A stretch of 64,000 nt of DNA from Flavobacterium sp. Lineage in GTDB: Bacteria; Bacteroidota; Bacteroidia; Flavobacteriales; Flavobacteriaceae. Under the pieces are notes generated by a model, which searched no databases, had not been told where the DNA came from, and saw only the letters and a program-made list of their open reading frames with translations. Both the position numbers and the translations under genes were made by a program. This document shows positions 9,485 through 17,292 of the stretch, piece by piece (within the stretch, counting starts at the first letter, position 1; each line of letters begins with the position of its first letter). The stretch is from NCBI RefSeq assembly GCF_027531705.1, contig NZ_JAPZSP010000004.1, forward strand, positions 248,001 to 312,000, in the 5' to 3' direction.

Positions 9485-9773
9485 TTAAGGTTTTTTATTT
9501 GGACTTCTTTTGGTGTTAAAAACAGAATACACCACAACTTCGTTTTCAATAATTTCATAGATTATAATGAAAGGAAATTTTTTAATAAAAGGCTTCTCTG
9601 TAAGGATTCCTTTTTATCTGATAATGATATGGATATTTGGAGATTCTGTCAAAATAAATCCCAAGTTGTATTTCAAATTTATCACCTAATCCTTCTGATT
9701 TTGATTCATAATACGAATAGCTTTCAATAATTTCATTGTTAGCTTCTTCTTTTATTATTAATTCATAAATCAT
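9485..9773 (-). pseudogene. ParE/RelE-like toxin, frameshifted
   Basis: The reading frame from the ATG at 9773 gives 63 residues typical of ParE toxins (MIYELIIKEEANNEIIESYSY...) and stops at 9582 just after NPYREAF. Moving by one base at the run of four A on the plus strand (9587-9590) restores the expected C-terminus: IKKFPFIIIYEIIENEVVVY then SVFNTKRSP, ending at a TAA at 9485-9487. That is the conserved ParE core strand order ending in the usual F-x-x-x-R-x-P signature. So the gene carries a one-base insertion. Either the toxin is dead, or the base is a sequencing error. The antitoxin upstream overlaps its ATG by 1 nt (TAATG), the usual coupling. Confidence 0.75.
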
Positions 9774-10018
9774 TATTTAGCAGCTTTTATATTTGCTTTT
9801 ACTTGTTCCCAAGAATACGATTTGGACTTTCCAGATAAATGATTTGATCTGCGTTGGTCAATAATTTCATATTCTTGTTCGGTCAAAGTCAATTGATTAT
9901 CTTTTTCAAGAACGCTACGCAATTTTTTTAGAATCGAATCATTTTTGGTATTGATTATCAATTCGATTAATTCCATTTTTTCAATTTGCACATCCATGAC
10001 TGTTGTATTTATTTTCAA
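9773..10018 (-). CDS. antitoxin of ParE-type module
   Basis: An 81-residue protein with a Glu/Lys-rich helical N-terminal half and a C-terminal region NHLSGKSKSYSWEQVKANIK. The SYSWEQVK motif is typical of small 'addiction module component' antitoxins paired with RelE/ParE toxins in Bacteroidota. The stop overlaps the toxin ATG by one base, so the two are translationally coupled. It begins 11 nt after radA and probably rides on the same transcript. Several in-frame Met codons near the start (1, 8 and 15) leave the exact start open. Confidence 0.75.
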   Translation of the reverse strand: MKINTTVMDVQIEKMELIELIINTKNDSILKKLRSVLEKDNQLTLTEQEYEIIDQRRSNHLSGKSKSYSWEQVKANIKAAK

Positions 10019-10029
10019 AGATATAAATT

Positions 10030-11391
10030 TTATCCAAAAAGTTCACTTGCAACATCTTCAATTTTTGAAACCAATCGCACTTTGATGATAGTGTTTTTTA
10101 CAGTTACTTTATTGTATTTGGATACAAAAATGGTAGCAAAACCCAGTTTTTCGGCTTCTAGAATGCGTTGGTCAACACGATTTACAGGTCTGATTTCGCC
10201 CGAAAGTCCAACTTCGCCAGCAAAACAAAAATCTTTTCCAACTGGGATATCTTCGTTAGAAGACAAAATAGCGGCCACAACTGCCAGGTCAATTGCTGGA
10301 TCATCTACTGAAATTCCGCCCGTTACATTCAAGAAAACGTCTTTTGTTCCTAGTCGGAAACCTGCTCTTTTTTCTAAAACTGCCAAAATCATGTTCAGTC
10401 TTTTGGCATTGTAACCTGTTGTACTTCGTTGTGGTGTTCCGTAAACTGCTGTACTCACTAAAGCTTGAATTTCAATCATCAACGGGCGCATTCCTTCAAG
10501 TGTAGAAGCAATTGCCGTTCCTGAAAGTTCTTCTTCTTTATGAGAAATCAATATTTCAGATGGATTAGAAACTTCTCTTAATCCAGAACCTAGCATTTCG
10601 TATATTCCTAGTTCGGCAGTCGAACCAAAACGGTTTTTTAACGAGCGTAAAATTCTATAAACGTGATTTCTATCGCCTTCAAATTGTAGAACTGTATCGA
10701 CCATGTGTTCCAAAATTTTTGGCCCAGCGATAGTTCCATCTTTGGTAATATGTCCAATTAGAATTACAGGCACATTGGTTTCTTTGGCAAATTTTATTAG
10801 TTCTGCGGTTGTTTCTCTTATTTGCGAAATACTTCCTGGAGATGCTTCAATATATTCGGTATGAAGCGTTTGAATAGAATCGATTATGACAATTTCGGGT
10901 TCAATTTCCTGAATTTGCTTGAAAATATTTTGTGTTTTAGTTTCGGTAAGAATGTAGCAATTATCGCTTTTAGAAGTAATTCTTTCAGCGCGCATTTTTA
11001 TCTGTTTTTGGCTTTCTTCGCCCGAAACATAAAGCGTTTTATAAGGTAAATGCAACGAGATTTGAAGTAAAAGTGTACTCTTTCCAATTCCAGGTTCACC
11101 ACCTAATAAGATTAATGAACCAGGTACAATTCCACCACCTAACACTCGGTTTAATTCGCCATCACAGGTATCCATTCTGATTTCTTGAGCAGAATCGATT
11201 TCGGTAATTTTTAATGGTTTTGGTGCTTTTTTAGATTCGGGAGAACTTGGTTTCCATGAAGTTTTTTCTTCTTTTTGAATTATTTCTTCGGCAATGGTAT
11301 TCCACTCTTTGCAAGAATTGCATTGTCCTTGCCAGCGAGCATATTGAGCACCACAGTTTTGACAAAAAAAAGAAGTTTTTACTTTAGACAT
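10030..11391 (-). CDS. radA: DNA repair protein RadA
   Basis: A 453-residue protein with the full RadA/Sms order: N-terminal zinc finger (Cys10, Cys13, Cys24, Cys27), Walker A GGEPGIGKST (97-106), Walker B region EIVIIDSIQ, the RadA-specific KNRFGS motif (~252-257), and a Lon-like C-terminal domain (GGISVDDPAIDLAVV, FAGEVGLSGEIRPV). RadA is a hexameric helicase that promotes branch migration and processes recombination intermediates. Length is normal for the family. The ATG is 6 nt past the esterase stop, so it belongs to the leftward pan cluster transcript. Confidence 0.97.
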   Translation of the reverse strand: MSKVKTSFFCQNCGAQYARWQGQCNSCKEWNTIAEEIIQKEEKTSWKPSSPESKKAPKPLKITEIDSAQEIRMDTCDGELNRVLGGGIVPGSLILLGGEPGIGKSTLLLQISLHLPYKTLYVSGEESQKQIKMRAERITSKSDNCYILTETKTQNIFKQIQEIEPEIVIIDSIQTLHTEYIEASPGSISQIRETTAELIKFAKETNVPVILIGHITKDGTIAGPKILEHMVDTVLQFEGDRNHVYRILRSLKNRFGSTAELGIYEMLGSGLREVSNPSEILISHKEEELSGTAIASTLEGMRPLMIEIQALVSTAVYGTPQRSTTGYNAKRLNMILAVLEKRAGFRLGTKDVFLNVTGGISVDDPAIDLAVVAAILSSNEDIPVGKDFCFAGEVGLSGEIRPVNRVDQRILEAEKLGFATIFVSKYNKVTVKNTIIKVRLVSKIEDVASELFG

Positions 11392-11397
11392 AAAAAT

Positions 11398-12540
11398 TTA
11401 CTGCTCTTTGTATTCGTAAATTTTATTCATCATCATTTCTTTGGTATATTCTCCAATTGGTTCCTTAGAATAAGCATCTTTATAGTGTTTTTTGGCTTTG
11501 TCTAATAATCCGATTTTCTCATTCATTAGCCCTAAATAATAATCTGCCAACATACTCTTAGGGTAGATTTTTTTAGCGTATGCAGATAAATTTTCAAATT
11601 CTTGTAGATTACCCGTTTTTAATATTCCGTGTTCAATTGCTTTGAAATCTGTTAATCTAACAGCCATTTTTATAGAAAATAATTTTTCTAACATCTCATA
11701 CTTATTGATTAAATAAGCAGTTTGATTCTCAGTCATTGGAACGATTTTTTCTAAAAACTCTGGAGGAGAAATGGGCCTGTAAAATGAAAAAATATGATAC
11801 AATGCGCTAGGAATTGAACTCAACACCATAGAGTAATGAGACTGATTTTTAAATTCATCAAATTTATAATACAAAGTAGGTTTGTTTATCGCTTTTACTT
11901 GCTCATCAAGAATTTTTATTTTTTCTTGCATTTGTTTTACATCACCATCACAAACAGATTGATAGTAAAAAATTGGCTTTTCAATAAGTCCCAAACGTTC
12001 TGGCACTTGTTCTTCCATCACAACAGGAAGTTCTGGACTCATAGATATGTATGCGTCAAAAACGGGATTATCTTTGTAAAGAAAAAAGTTAGCAAAAGCA
12101 GCCGTTATGTCATGTCCTGCAATAATCTTGAATGGCGCAACTCTGTATTTTTTGGTAATATAAGGAAGCAATTCCATCCCTATAAAGTCAAAAAAGAGGT
12201 TTCCCTTAACTATTGGTAAACCTGTTGCTTCTTCGGTCTGGCAATCGGTTTCTCTTTCGTGATTGTAATTTTGTGTAATTCCGACTACAATTACTTCAGG
12301 AAAATCTTCAAAGTAAGTACCATAGTTTAATACCCCTAAAAATGGATCCATTAAATAATCTCCATCTAGTAACAAAACTAAAGGAAATTTCTTTTTTGAA
12401 TCTTTGGTATAAGATGGTGGCAAGCTAATAGTAATCTCTCTTACTTCGCCAAGTCGTGCAGACGTGAAAGTCTCAACTTCTTTTTGAGAAAAAGTAGGCA
12501 GAACAATTAGTAAAATAAAAAATAAAAGTAGTTTTTTCAT
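11398..12540 (-). CDS. alpha/beta-hydrolase esterase (IroE/Fes-like fold), secreted
   Basis: A 380-residue protein. I start it at the ATG at 12540, which gives a clean signal peptide (MKKLLLFFILLIVLPTFSQ); a start at 12564 would add eight residues before it. The N-terminal two thirds match the putative esterase family (PF00756): RLGEVREITISLPPSY, FPLVLLLDGDYL, and IVVGITQN. The nucleophile-elbow position reads IIAGHDITAAF, where families usually have G-x-S-x-G; the Ser is replaced by Asp, so catalysis may be lost or altered. The C-terminal ~90 residues look like TPR helices (MLADYYLGLMNEKIGLLDKAKKHY). It is in the operon-like run between the flippase-like gene and radA. Confidence 0.75.
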   Translation of the reverse strand: MKKLLLFFILLIVLPTFSQKEVETFTSARLGEVREITISLPPSYTKDSKKKFPLVLLLDGDYLMDPFLGVLNYGTYFEDFPEVIVVGITQNYNHERETDCQTEEATGLPIVKGNLFFDFIGMELLPYITKKYRVAPFKIIAGHDITAAFANFFLYKDNPVFDAYISMSPELPVVMEEQVPERLGLIEKPIFYYQSVCDGDVKQMQEKIKILDEQVKAINKPTLYYKFDEFKNQSHYSMVLSSIPSALYHIFSFYRPISPPEFLEKIVPMTENQTAYLINKYEMLEKLFSIKMAVRLTDFKAIEHGILKTGNLQEFENLSAYAKKIYPKSMLADYYLGLMNEKIGLLDKAKKHYKDAYSKEPIGEYTKEMMMNKIYEYKEQ

Positions 12541-12586
12541 GAATTGTGGCATTGTTATAGTCACGAAATCGACGGCAAGATATATT

Positions 12587-13552
12587 TTATTTATTTCTAT
12601 TTAAAATAGGCAATAATAAAAACGATAAAATGCCTGAAAATACCGTTAAAACTGTTTGTGATGTCCAAACTAACCATCCAAAAGCCGTGCCAACATCGTT
12701 AGAAATTCCGTAAAGTGAAAATATTAACGCAATTGAAAACGGATATGCACCTAAACCTCCATTTGAAAAACCAATTGCAAGACTGCCAAAAATAAAACCC
12801 ATTATAATTATGTCAAAACTAATAACGGATGTTTCTTGTAAGGCAAAAACAGCAATATAAAACATGGCTAAATAACAAAACCAGATGAAAAATGAATGAA
12901 AAATATAATACCATTTGTTTTTCATTTCAAGCACAGTTCTCATGCCTTGTAATAAACCTTCAAACTTCTTTTTTAGTTTTATAATTATTTTCCACTCGGC
13001 GTATATCCAAATTAATAGAAATACAACTCCAAGTACAAATAACGCAATTGAAAAAAGAATAATTGATTGAAAAGAAACATTATTGGTTACAAGAAATTGA
13101 TGTAGCGTTTCATATTGAAAAACAAACCCAATTATAACAAATAATAAAAAAATAAGTAAGTCTATGATTCGTTCAGCAACAATGGTTCCAAATGCTTTGT
13201 CAAAAGGTATTTCTTCGTATTTTTTGATTAACGCTGCTCGAGAAATTTCGCCCGAACGCGGTACTGTCAAATTAACAAAATAGGAGACTAGAACGGTTAA
13301 AAAATTATTATAAAATTTCGGAAAATATCCTAAATGGTTTAAAGCAAATTTCCACCTATAAGCTCTTGACCAATGCCCAATCATTGCAATAACCAAGGAA
13401 ATAAAAATGTAGAAATAATTAGCCTTTTGAAAACTGATTTTTATCTTTTCAATTTCTTCAGACGTCAAAGTTGTAAATTGATAATACACAATACTTATCC
13501 CTATTATAAGCGGAACAAGAACTGTTAACCATTTACGAATTTGATTTTTCAA
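12587..13552 (-). CDS. lysylphosphatidylglycerol synthase TM / YbhN-family membrane protein
   Basis: A 321-residue integral membrane protein with about eight hydrophobic segments. It has the signature of PF03706: SRAYRWKFALNHLG near residue 63, VPRSGEISRAALIKKYE (~98-115), and FGTIVAERIIDL (~120-131), and it ends in FSNGGLGAYPFSIALIF. Members are lipid translocases or permeases of unknown substrate; the catalytic domain of MprF is absent. It starts 7 nt after panD, so it belongs to the same transcript, although no metabolic link to pantothenate is evident. Confidence 0.85.
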   Translation of the reverse strand: MKNQIRKWLTVLVPLIIGISIVYYQFTTLTSEEIEKIKISFQKANYFYIFISLVIAMIGHWSRAYRWKFALNHLGYFPKFYNNFLTVLVSYFVNLTVPRSGEISRAALIKKYEEIPFDKAFGTIVAERIIDLLIFLLFVIIGFVFQYETLHQFLVTNNVSFQSIILFSIALFVLGVVFLLIWIYAEWKIIIKLKKKFEGLLQGMRTVLEMKNKWYYIFHSFFIWFCYLAMFYIAVFALQETSVISFDIIIMGFIFGSLAIGFSNGGLGAYPFSIALIFSLYGISNDVGTAFGWLVWTSQTVLTVFSGILSFLLLPILNRNK

Positions 13553-13559
13553 AAGATTT

Positions 13560-13910
13560 TTAAGTCAGAGTGTTGTCGTTCTCATTTGGAAAAACCAACC
13601 AAGGTTTGAAGGTTTTAGCTTCTTCAAAATCTAAAGTTGCGTAGGAAATAATGATAATTATATCTCCTTTATGAACTTTTCTTGCAGCTGGACCGTTTAA
13701 AGTAATTTCTCCAGAATTTTTTTGCCCTTTTATGGCATACGTTTCAAAACGTTCCCCATTATTGATATTTACAATAGAAACTTTTTCTCCTTCTACTAAG
13801 TTAGATGCTTCCATCAAAGCCTCGTCAATAGTAATACTTCCGATATAATTTAAATCGGCTCCTGTTACTTTTACTCGGTGAATTTTAGATTTTACAACTT
13901 GAATTTGCAT
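13560..13910 (-). CDS. panD: aspartate 1-decarboxylase PanD
   Basis: A 116-residue proenzyme that decarboxylates L-aspartate to beta-alanine for pantothenate synthesis. The self-cleavage site is visible as Gly24-Ser25 in YIGSITID; Ser25 becomes the pyruvoyl cofactor. Lys9 (substrate carboxylate) and the GERFETYAI and [13 protein letters not shown] motifs are in place. Length is typical. It lies 13 nt after panC, the enzyme that consumes beta-alanine, so the two steps are made together. Confidence 0.97.
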   Translation of the reverse strand: MQIQVVKSKIHRVKVTGADLNYIGSITIDEALMEASNLVEGEKVSIVNINNGERFETYAIKGQKNSGEITLNGPAARKVHKGDIIIIISYATLDFEEAKTFKPWLVFPNENDNTLT

Positions 13911-13923
13911 ATGGCAAAGTTAA

Positions 13924-14772
13924 TTAATTTAATGAAATAGTATCTATCAATCGGATTTTGTTAACAAAAACGGCTATAAATGCACGGTATTTCTTGTTTT
14001 TAGATTTTTTTATGCAAGGCAAAAGCCTTTCTTCATCAGCAATTTGAAAATATTCCAATTCAAACTCTTTATTGTTTTCAAACCTTTTTGCAACCCAATC
14101 AGAAACTTCTTTAGCAGTTTTCGTGCCAAATTTAATTTTTGCTTCTAACAATGTTTTATAAATGATACTTGCCTCTTCTTTTTGAGACGATGTAAGTCTC
14201 TCATTTCTTGAACTCATTGCCAATCCGTTAGCTTCTCTATATATAGGGCAGCCTATAACTTTTACTGGTAATTTTTGTTTACTTACCATTTTTTTTACAA
14301 TCTGTAATTGCTGAAAATCCTTTTCACCAAAATAAGCATTTTTGGGTTTTACAATTTCAAAAAGTCGTTTTACAATCGTTCCTACACCGTCAAAATGTCC
14401 TGGTCTGAACTTTCCTTCCATTTGATTTTCTAGTCCATCAAAATCAAAATGTTGTGAAACTGTATTTCCATTATAAATATCTTCAACGGTTGGAGCGTAA
14501 ACAATTATTTCTTTAGAAAGTGCTTTTGTTTTTTCAACATCTGAATCGAGTGTTCTTGGGTATTTTGCTAAATCTTCAGGGTTATTAAACTGAGTAGGAT
14601 TCACAAAAATACTGATAACCGTAACGTCATTATTACTCATAGATTCCTCTAACAATGAAAGATGACCTTTATGTAATGCTCCCATAGTTGGAACAAATCC
14701 TATCTTTTTGTCATCGATAGAAAACGCTTTTAAATGACTGGTTAGTGCTACTTGGTTGTTGAAAATGAGCAT
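13924..14772 (-). CDS. panC: pantothenate synthetase PanC
   Basis: A 282-residue enzyme that joins pantoate and beta-alanine using ATP. The HIGH-like nucleotide motif is present (PTMGALHKGHLSL, His34 and His37), as are the FVNPTQF substrate loop, GEKDFQQL, and the KMSKS-equivalent MSSRNERL. First gene of the leftward run panC-panD-ybhN-like-esterase-radA. A good -7 box sits 21 nt upstream. Confidence 0.97.
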   Translation of the reverse strand: MLIFNNQVALTSHLKAFSIDDKKIGFVPTMGALHKGHLSLLEESMSNNDVTVISIFVNPTQFNNPEDLAKYPRTLDSDVEKTKALSKEIIVYAPTVEDIYNGNTVSQHFDFDGLENQMEGKFRPGHFDGVGTIVKRLFEIVKPKNAYFGEKDFQQLQIVKKMVSKQKLPVKVIGCPIYREANGLAMSSRNERLTSSQKEEASIIYKTLLEAKIKFGTKTAKEVSDWVAKRFENNKEFELEYFQIADEERLLPCIKKSKNKKYRAFIAVFVNKIRLIDTISLN

Positions 14773-14793
14773 CCGTTTTTTTTAAATAAGATG

Positions 14794-14801
14794 CAAACTT
14801 A
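14794..14801 (-). promoter_or_regulatory. -7 promoter element for panC
   Basis: On the minus strand the sequence reads TAAGTTTG, a full match to the Bacteroidota TAnnTTTG element, 21 nt before the panC ATG. A clear -33 TTG is not evident. Confidence 0.6.
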
Positions 14802-14833
14802 AGATTTTTAGTTACTATCTGCATAAATTTTTG

Positions 14834-14841
14834 TAATTTTG
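14834..14841 (+). promoter_or_regulatory. -7 promoter element for the GT5-domain gene
   Basis: TAATTTTG matches TAnnTTTG and lies 38 nt before the ATG at 14880, back to back with the panC promoter. The -33 region is weak. Confidence 0.55.
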
Positions 14842-14879
14842 CTTGATTTTATTGCCAATAAATAAACGTAAATTTGAAT

Positions 14880-15686
14880 ATGGAAGATAAGAGGATATTA
14901 TACGTATCATCTGAAGTGGTTCCTTACCTTTCTGAAAATGAGGTTTCTACGATGTCTTATGATGTGCCAAAAATGATTAATGATCAAGGTGGACAAATAA
15001 GAATCTTCATGCCTAGATATGGAAATATTAATGAACGAAGACATCAATTACATGAAGTAATCAGATTGTCAGGGATGAATTTGGTAGTAAACGATTTGGA
15101 TATGCCATTGATTATTAAAGTTGCTTCAATTCCTAGAGAACGAATTCAAGTATATTTTATCGATAATGATGAATATTTTAAACGTAAAGCTACTTTTACA
15201 GACGAAGAAGGTGTTTTGTTTCCAGATAATGATGAACGAGCTATATTTTTTGCCAAAGGAGTTGTTGAAACTGTTAAAAAATTAAATTGGGTTCCAGATA
15301 TTATTCATGTTCACGGATGGATGGCAGCGTTGCTTCCTGTTTATATGAAATATTTTTACAAAGACGAAGCGCTATTTGCAAATACAAAAATTGTTACTTC
15401 GGTTTACGGACAGTCTTTTGATGGAAATTTAGACATGGAGCTAATGAATAAAGTTTCGTTTGACGGTATCCCAGCAGAAGCAATTAAAGATTTAGAAACA
15501 CCTAATTATGAAAATATCATTAAAGCTTCGGTACTACATTCAGATGCTATTATTATTGCATCAGAAGCGCTTTCGCCAAGTTTAACAAAATTTATAGAAT
15601 CTTCCAAAAAACCTTTTTTACCTTTCGCCACGAAAGATAAATTCGCTGAAGCATATACCGATTTTTATAAAAAAATGCTTCTTTAA
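14880..15686 (+). CDS. glycogen/starch synthase N-terminal (GT5) domain protein
   Basis: A 268-residue protein. I chose the ATG at 14880 (MEDKRILYVSSEVVPY); a TTG two codons upstream is less likely. It resembles the GT5 N-terminal domain of glycogen synthase: YVSSEVVPYLSENEVS near the start, RIFMPRYGNINERRHQLHEV, and PDIIHVHGWMAALLPVYMK. It is only half the length of GlgA (~480 residues) and stops before the second Rossmann domain that binds ADP-glucose. The Lys-x-Gly-Gly motif near the GlgA N-terminus is also not seen. A full synthase activity is therefore doubtful. It is followed by a DUF4270 lipoprotein and glmS, all rightward. Confidence 0.75.
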   Translation: MEDKRILYVSSEVVPYLSENEVSTMSYDVPKMINDQGGQIRIFMPRYGNINERRHQLHEVIRLSGMNLVVNDLDMPLIIKVASIPRERIQVYFIDNDEYFKRKATFTDEEGVLFPDNDERAIFFAKGVVETVKKLNWVPDIIHVHGWMAALLPVYMKYFYKDEALFANTKIVTSVYGQSFDGNLDMELMNKVSFDGIPAEAIKDLETPNYENIIKASVLHSDAIIIASEALSPSLTKFIESSKKPFLPFATKDKFAEAYTDFYKKMLL

Positions 15687-15708
15687 AACTATTATTTCAA
15701 AATTATAT

Positions 15709-17280
15709 ATGAATAAGTTTCCTTTTTTTAAATTCCTATTAGTTGTTTTTGGTTTTATACTAACTCTTTCTTGTGATAAAGATTACAATGAAGTTGGCGC
15801 AAATATTATTGGTGATGATAATTTTACATTTGAGAAAGATAATTTAACACCTGTTTTTACTTACAATCAATTTGATGCTGCTGTTCAGAGTAATAATTTG
15901 CCCATAAATATGCTTGGAGTTTATAACGATGCTGATTTTGGAACTACGACAGCAAGTTTTGTAACACAATTAGCCCTTGAAACTGTTAGTCCAGATATTC
16001 CTGATACTGCAATAATTGATCAAGTTATTTTAACAGTTCCTTATTTTAGTCATTTAAAAGAAAATTCAACAGACACCTACATTTTAGATTCTGTTTATGG
16101 GAATGGAAAAATAAAGCTAGGGGTTTATGAAACAAGTACTTTTTTAAATACCTTGGACGGAGAAACATTATTAGGAAAAAAATATTTTTCAAATCAAATT
16201 AATAACTTTAACTCTACTATTGTTAGCCCGAAACTTAATGATCTAAACGTTACCCAAAACGATGAGTTTACTTTTAGTGATGCACAACAAACAGAAATCA
16301 AGCTGACTAGTGGCGCAACCACATTAAAAGACGGGTCTGAAGAAACAATTCCTGTTACTCCTAGAATGAAATTAGAACTTAATAAAGCTTTTTTTCAAAA
16401 CAAATTAATTGGTGCTATTCCAGCAACAAAACTTGAAACAAACGCAATTTTTAATGAATACTTTAAAGGTTTATTCTTTAAAGTAGAACAATTTGGAAAT
16501 GAAAAAGCAATGGCGCAATTAGATTTTACTCAGGGAAAAATAGTTGTTTATTACAAATTAACTTCTGCTGATACTACCAGAAAGACAATTACATTAAAAA
16601 TGGTAAAAAACACCTTAAATCTATTTGAAAATCAGTATAATGCTAGTTTGCCTACAAATTCAATTCCTGCTCTATCAACAACAGATTTGTTATTAAAAGG
16701 CGGTGCAGGATTTCATTCCTATATTGATTTATTCGGAACTGCAGATGAAAATGGCAAAGTTCCAACAAAAGATGCTCTTGGTAATTATGTTCAAGAAATA
16801 AAAAGAATTAAAGACAAAAATTGGATAATAAACGAAGCTAATTTAATATTCACATCTTCTAGTACAGTTTCTTTTGACGACAGTCCTAACAGAATTTATC
16901 TATATGATGCAGTTAACAAAAGACCGCTGCTAGATTATTATACAGATGCTTTTGTAAATTCTTCAAAACCAAAATATAACAAAACCACTCATAGTGGTAT
17001 AAAATATGTTGATGCAGTAGATGGAAAGACTAAATATAAAATTAGAATTACCAACCATGTAAAAAACATTATTAGCAACGACTCAACAAACGTAAGACTA
17101 GGGCTTGTAATTACAGAAGATATAACAAACTTTTCAAATCTTTCTGTTAAAACTAGTACGTCTGTCGAAGAAAAAAAATATTATAATAAGATTCCCCAAT
17201 CTTCAGTAATTAATCCATTAGGAATAAAGCTGAATAAGAATGACATTAAACTTGAAATTTTTTATACAAAACCTAATTAA
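15709..17280 (+). CDS. DUF4270 family lipoprotein
   Basis: A 523-residue protein with a lipoprotein signal (MNKFPFFKFLLVVFGFILTL, lipid Cys22-23 in LSCDKDYNEVG). The motif GANIIGDDNF right after the anchor, the TTTASFVTQLAL region, and the C-terminal NPLGIKLNKNDIKLEIFYTKPN fit the DUF4270 family, which is common in Flavobacteriaceae. The function is unknown; it is presumably exported to the outer membrane. It starts 22 nt after the GT5 gene and ends 12 nt before glmS, so the three are probably co-transcribed. Confidence 0.8.
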   Translation: MNKFPFFKFLLVVFGFILTLSCDKDYNEVGANIIGDDNFTFEKDNLTPVFTYNQFDAAVQSNNLPINMLGVYNDADFGTTTASFVTQLALETVSPDIPDTAIIDQVILTVPYFSHLKENSTDTYILDSVYGNGKIKLGVYETSTFLNTLDGETLLGKKYFSNQINNFNSTIVSPKLNDLNVTQNDEFTFSDAQQTEIKLTSGATTLKDGSEETIPVTPRMKLELNKAFFQNKLIGAIPATKLETNAIFNEYFKGLFFKVEQFGNEKAMAQLDFTQGKIVVYYKLTSADTTRKTITLKMVKNTLNLFENQYNASLPTNSIPALSTTDLLLKGGAGFHSYIDLFGTADENGKVPTKDALGNYVQEIKRIKDKNWIINEANLIFTSSSTVSFDDSPNRIYLYDAVNKRPLLDYYTDAFVNSSKPKYNKTTHSGIKYVDAVDGKTKYKIRITNHVKNIISNDSTNVRLGLVITEDITNFSNLSVKTSTSVEEKKYYNKIPQSSVINPLGIKLNKNDIKLEIFYTKPN

Positions 17281-17292
17281 TATACCTAAATT

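Noticed and set aside
9482..9730. 82-codon plus-strand frame over the ParE-like gene
   Set aside because: Shadow; the minus strand reads a recognisable toxin once one base is corrected.
11836..12219. 127-codon plus-strand frame over the esterase gene
   Set aside because: Shadow of the minus-strand gene; composition atypical of a protein (many Phe/Tyr/Arg from reversed codons).
17281..17292. glmS ribozyme upstream of glmS
   Set aside because: Only 12 nt separate it from the previous gene and no ribozyme core is present.
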